Below are positions 6,536 to 8,478 of a DNA stretch of 8,478 nucleotides, one piece after another (position 1 is the stretch's first letter; each line of letters starts with the position of its first letter). The stretch covers positions 1 through 8,478 of the forward strand of contig JAHDCH010000101.1 of assembly GCA_020629995.1 (NCBI GenBank). Reading direction: 5' to 3'. A program made the position numbers and the translations under genes. Source of the DNA: Pseudaestuariivita sp. (GTDB taxonomy: Bacteria; Pseudomonadota; Alphaproteobacteria; Rhodobacterales; Rhodobacteraceae). A model generated the notes under the pieces. It was given only the letters and a program-made list of their open reading frames with translations. It made no database searches and was not told where the DNA came from.

Positions 6536-7492
6536 ATGCTGCGGCACATGATCCGGATTGCAGTTTTTCTGTTTTGCCTCTTGGGGCCCGCTTTGACCGG
6601 TCCGGCCGCGGCCCTGCCCATGCAGCGCTGCATCAACCTGTCGAACGCGCTCGAGGCGCCCTACGAAGGCGCATGGGGCGAGGTCATCACCCGGGGCGAC
6701 ATGCGCGCCATCGCGGCGGCAGGGTTTGACACGGTGCGCTTTCCCGTGCGGTTTTCGCGCGACCTGCCCGGCCCGATCTCAGCAGACCTTTTTGCGCGCG
6801 TGGACGAAGTGATCGGTTGGGCGCAAGAGGACGGATTGCGGGTGATCCTTGATCTGCACCACTTCTTTGATCTGATGGACGCGCCCGATGCACATGCCGG
6901 CGATTTCGTGCGCCTGTGGGATCAGATCGCGCAGCATTACGCAGGGGCTGGCGATCACCTGATCTTTGAGCTGCTGAACGAACCCGAAGGCGCGCTGACC
7001 ACGCGGAAAGCCGAAGCGTTGTTTGCCGAAGTGGTGCCACGCATCCGCGAACTGCACCCCAAACGCTGGATCATCCTCGAAGGCGGCGACTGGGCCGATT
7101 TGCCCCAGATGCTGCGCCTGCGGATGGATGGCCCGTACATTGCCCATTCGTTCCACTATTACGCCCCGTTCGACTTTACGCATCAGGGGGCGGACTGGAC
7201 CGATCCGCCGATGCCGCGCGGCATCACTCTGGCCGAATTTGGCACACCATTTGTGCCGCAGGACATCGCCCAGGCGAAAGGTCATCGCGTGCCGGTCCTG
7301 TTGGGCGAATTTGGCGTCACAGGCTTTGCCGCGCCACATGACAGGGCCGCGTGGTTGCGCGCGATCCGAACCTCTGCCGAAGCGGCAGGGGCTGGATGGT
7401 GCGTTTTTGGGCTGGGCGGCCCGTTTGGCCTGTACGACGGCACGGAATGGGCACCGGGTGCCTTAGGTGCCTTGGGGTTGCCTGACAAATAG
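6536..7492 (+). CDS. Secreted glycoside hydrolase family 5 (cellulase-like)
   Basis: A 318-residue retaining beta-glycosidase of the GH5 (cellulase) fold. A Sec signal peptide spans about residues 1-26: Arg7, the hydrophobic run IAVFLFCLLGPAL, then an A-A-A cleavage site before LPMQ, so the enzyme is probably periplasmic or secreted. Family landmarks are VRFPV (67-71), LDLHH (105-109), LLNEP with the predicted acid/base Glu149, HYY at 207-209, and LLGEFG with the predicted nucleophile Glu258. The late segment WCVFGLGGPFGLYD (288-301) has Phe291 where many GH5 enzymes have Trp. No carbohydrate-binding module or anchor is present. The substrate cannot be read from the sequence; beta-glucans or an own exopolysaccharide are possibilities. 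The ATG at 6536 has GGAG 11 bases upstream; Met5 (6548) is an alternative but lies far from it. The gene is divergent from dnaE with 42 bp between starts and is followed 58 bp later by the arsR-type gene. Confidence 0.9.
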   Translation: MLRHMIRIAVFLFCLLGPALTGPAAALPMQRCINLSNALEAPYEGAWGEVITRGDMRAIAAAGFDTVRFPVRFSRDLPGPISADLFARVDEVIGWAQEDGLRVILDLHHFFDLMDAPDAHAGDFVRLWDQIAQHYAGAGDHLIFELLNEPEGALTTRKAEALFAEVVPRIRELHPKRWIILEGGDWADLPQMLRLRMDGPYIAHSFHYYAPFDFTHQGADWTDPPMPRGITLAEFGTPFVPQDIAQAKGHRVPVLLGEFGVTGFAAPHDRAAWLRAIRTSAEAAGAGWCVFGLGGPFGLYDGTEWAPGALGALGLPDK

Positions 7493-7500
7493 TTAGCCAT
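7493..7500 (+). promoter_or_regulatory. Extra operator half-site TTAGCCAT
   Basis: TTAGCCAT occurs here directly after the GH5 stop codon and again at 7543-7550, 50 bp downstream in the same orientation, where it forms the left arm of the probable operator. The spacing is close to five helical turns. The right arm is not conserved here. It could be an auxiliary repressor site or chance. Confidence 0.25.
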
Positions 7501-7515
7501 CAGTGAAAGTTTCTC

Positions 7516-7543
7516 TTGCGCCCGACCGGTGCGGTGGATTACT
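7516..7543 (+). promoter_or_regulatory. Possible promoter of the arsR-SRPBCC operon
   Basis: TTGCGC (7516-7521) is followed after 16 bp by ATTACT (7538-7543), a 3-of-6 match to the -10 consensus. This would start transcription at about the ATG (7551), giving a leaderless or nearly leaderless mRNA, which agrees with the lack of a well-spaced ribosome binding site. A shifted -10, TTACTT (7539-7544) with a 17-bp spacer, is equally possible. Either version overlaps the left arm of the palindrome, so bound repressor would block polymerase. Confidence 0.35.
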
Positions 7544-7558
7544 TAGCCATATGGATAA
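7543..7558. promoter_or_regulatory. Probable autoregulatory operator over the start codon
   Basis: TTAGCCAT-ATGGATAA is an inverted repeat with 7 of 8 positions paired and a perfect CCATATGG core. Its right half is the first codons of the repressor gene. From memory, ArsR genes paired with AHSA1-type genes often begin inside a similar palindrome of the form TTAACCATATGGTTAA, so the shape fits a family operator. No binding evidence is available from the sequence. Confidence 0.5.
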
Positions 7559-7892
7559 CAATTTGGACAGCTTCTTTGGCGCGATGGCCGACCCGACCAG
7601 ACGGGCGGTGATCGAACGCCTGACGCGCGGGCCTGCCCCGGTCAGCGAATTGCACGCGCCGCACGACATCGCCCTGCCCTCCTTTCTCAAGCATCTCAAA
7701 GTGCTCGAGGCGGCAGGATTGGTGCGGTCCGAAAAGATCGGGCGCGTGCGCACGGTGCACATCGAAGCCGCGCCGCTGGCCACGGCCGAGGCCTGGCTCA
7801 ACCGCCAGCGGCGTGGCTGGAGCCGCCGGCTTGACCGGCTGGAACAGCTCGCCGCCGCTGATAACGACCCACAGCAAAAGGACACCCCATGA
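7551..7892 (+). CDS. ArsR-type winged-helix repressor
   Basis: A 113-residue helix-turn-helix regulator of the ArsR/SmtB superfamily. The DNA-binding domain covers about residues 4-75: FFGAMADPTRRAVIERL (9-25) is the hallmark N-terminal helix, VSEL starts the HTH, SFLKHLKVLEAAGLV is the recognition helix and following turn, and RVRTVHIE the wing. The C-terminal part (AEAWLNRQRRGWSRRLDRLEQL) is a basic helix likely used for dimerisation. There is no cysteine anywhere, so the metal-binding CxC of classical arsenic or zinc sensors is absent and a small organic ligand or partner signal is more likely. I start at the ATG at 7551: the product then begins as family members do (MDNNLDSFFGAMADPTRR). 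An upstream GTG at 7503 would add 16 unrelated residues. The stop overlaps the next gene by 4 bp (ATGA), so the two are one transcription unit and translationally coupled. Confidence 0.9.
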   Translation: MDNNLDSFFGAMADPTRRAVIERLTRGPAPVSELHAPHDIALPSFLKHLKVLEAAGLVRSEKIGRVRTVHIEAAPLATAEAWLNRQRRGWSRRLDRLEQLAAADNDPQQKDTP

Positions 7893-8338
7893 CCGTCACC
7901 ACCGGATCGTTCGACCTGACCCGCAGCTTTTCCGTCGCGCCCAGCCGGCTTTGGCATCTTCTGACTGACGCCAAATCGCGCGAGGCCTGGGGCGCGCCCA
8001 GTGACGACCATGTGCTGACCGTCGAGGCCGAAGACCTGCGCGAAGGCGGTGCGGAGCGCCACCGCTGCGGTCCAAAGGAGGACCCGATGTTCGTGGTCGA
8101 CACCCGCTGGTATCGCCTGATGCCGCAGCTTTCGGCCTGCTATACCGAAACGCTGATCTTTGGAGGAGAGATCGCAAGCGTGTCACTGGCAACCTACCGC
8201 ATCACCGAGACACCAAAGGGCACCGACCTGTCCGTCAACGTGGCCATCACCTCATTCACGGACGACGCGCCGATATCAGAGCATGAAGAGGGCTGGCACG
8301 CGGGGTTTGACCGGTTGGTCCGTCTTGCCGCCGCCTGA
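7889..8338 (+). CDS. SRPBCC (AHSA1 / Bet v1-like) domain protein
   Basis: A 149-residue single-domain protein of the SRPBCC superfamily, AHSA1-like branch. The pattern is clear: an N-terminal strand and helix (FDLTRSFSVAPSRLWHLLTD, 8-27) followed by a Trp (REAWGAP), a run of beta strands (HVLTVEAEDL, FVVDTRWYRL, ACYTETLIFGG, SVSLATYRITE, TDLSVNVAIT), and a closing amphipathic helix (HEEGWHAGFDRLVRLAA). This fold forms a deep hydrophobic cavity for lipids, aromatics or other small ligands; no ligand or enzymatic residue can be named from the sequence. There is no signal peptide, so it is cytoplasmic. The start codon lies within the repressor's stop (ATGA), with AAAAGGA about 7 bases upstream. 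ArsR-SRPBCC pairs are widespread in proteobacteria and usually autoregulated; in most cases the physiological role is unknown. It is the last gene of the unit. Confidence 0.88.
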   Translation: MTVTTGSFDLTRSFSVAPSRLWHLLTDAKSREAWGAPSDDHVLTVEAEDLREGGAERHRCGPKEDPMFVVDTRWYRLMPQLSACYTETLIFGGEIASVSLATYRITETPKGTDLSVNVAITSFTDDAPISEHEEGWHAGFDRLVRLAAA

Positions 8339-8382
8339 TCGGGCGGCAGATGCGCGGCCGAGCGGCCCCTGTGCGGCATTTT
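8326..8382 (+). terminator. Weak terminator candidate after the SRPBCC gene
   Basis: A 7-bp GC stem (TGCCGCC 8326-8332 with GGCGGCA 8342-8348) spans the stop codon but has no T-tract after it. A second GC-rich region follows (GGCC 8356-8359 with GGCC 8364-8367, outer ATGC...GCAT 8350-8379) and ends in TTTT at 8379-8382. Neither is a textbook intrinsic terminator; together they could end the operon. Confidence 0.25.
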
Positions 8383-8478
8383 CCGCTTGCCAAGCCAATT
8401 CCCGCCCGCCTAGCCTGACGCCCGATCCCGCGCTGTCTCTACGCCGCATCGAGGCAACCGCATCGGGGCCATTCAGGT
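8383..8478 (+). promoter_or_regulatory. Non-coding right end with a possible outward promoter
   Basis: I see no credible start codon or gene in the last 140 bases. TTGCCA (8387-8392) and TAGCCT (8411-8416) are 18 bp apart, which resembles the TTGCC-type promoters suggested elsewhere in the window. If real, transcription would begin near 8423 and run rightward out of the window, with a leader of more than 50 nt. Confidence 0.3.

Noticed and set aside
6779..7339. Minus-strand open frame of 186 codons inside the GH5 gene
   Set aside because: The plus strand encodes the GH5 signal peptide and both catalytic motifs through this stretch; the minus frame shows no domain.
7449..7461. GGCACCGGGTGCC hairpin near the end of the GH5 gene, considered as a terminator
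   Set aside because: Short stem inside the coding region with no T-tract after it.
8277..8478. Minus-strand frame open from the right edge to a stop near 8277, considered as the 3' end of a neighbouring gene
   Set aside because: It would overlap the end of the SRPBCC gene by about 60 bp, and the sequence (Arg/Gly/Ala-rich) shows no recognisable C-terminus. It cannot be excluded without more flanking sequence.
1..8478. Hidden defence system, CRISPR array, insertion sequence or prophage remnant
   Set aside because: Every sizeable stretch is covered by a recognisable intact gene or a short intergenic region. No direct-repeat array, terminal inverted repeats, transposase, integrase or tRNA-associated attachment site is seen.

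Overview
The window looks like a chromosomal segment of an alphaproteobacterium, most likely of the Rhodobacteraceae (Roseobacter-type). It is GC-rich. The histidyl-tRNA synthetase is of the form found in that group, slyX lies next to hisS, and most readable promoters carry a CTTGCC/TTGCC-type -35. The genus call is inference, because there is no rRNA and no searchable marker comparison. No mobile element, CRISPR array, tRNA or phage gene is visible, and every recognised frame is intact.

Layout, left to right. (1) Bases 1-1437, minus strand: hisS, missing only its last few codons at the left edge. (2) Bases 1438-1541: a short divergent intergenic region whose two candidate -35 boxes face away from each other. 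(3) Bases 1542-1751, plus: slyX. (4) Bases 1773-2837, minus: a lipoprotein of unknown function with a long Ala/Pro-rich tether, three copies of a small basic-hydrophobic motif and an internally repeated C-terminal domain. (5) Bases 2960-6493, minus: dnaE, the replicative DNA polymerase III alpha subunit. (6) Bases 6536-7492, plus: a secreted glycoside hydrolase family 5 enzyme, divergent from dnaE across only 42 bp. (7) Bases 7551-8338, plus: a two-gene unit, an ArsR-type repressor and an SRPBCC (AHSA1) protein overlapping by 4 bp, with a likely autoregulatory operator lying over the repressor's start codon. (8) Bases 8339-8478: non-coding as far as I can see, with a weak terminator and a possible outward promoter.

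How the genes work together. hisS and dnaE are essential housekeeping genes (translation and replication). slyX, the lipoprotein and the GH5 enzyme show no obvious link to them beyond proximity. The only clear functional unit is the ArsR-SRPBCC pair, a common arrangement in which the repressor controls its own operon and the SRPBCC protein probably handles a small hydrophobic ligand.

I see no clearly new multi-gene system. The best leads are the unknown lipoprotein, the symmetric -10 box shared by dnaE and the GH5 gene (with a near-leaderless dnaE mRNA), the operator-over-start-codon design of the arsR unit, and the eukaryote-like tRNA-contacting loop of HisRS.
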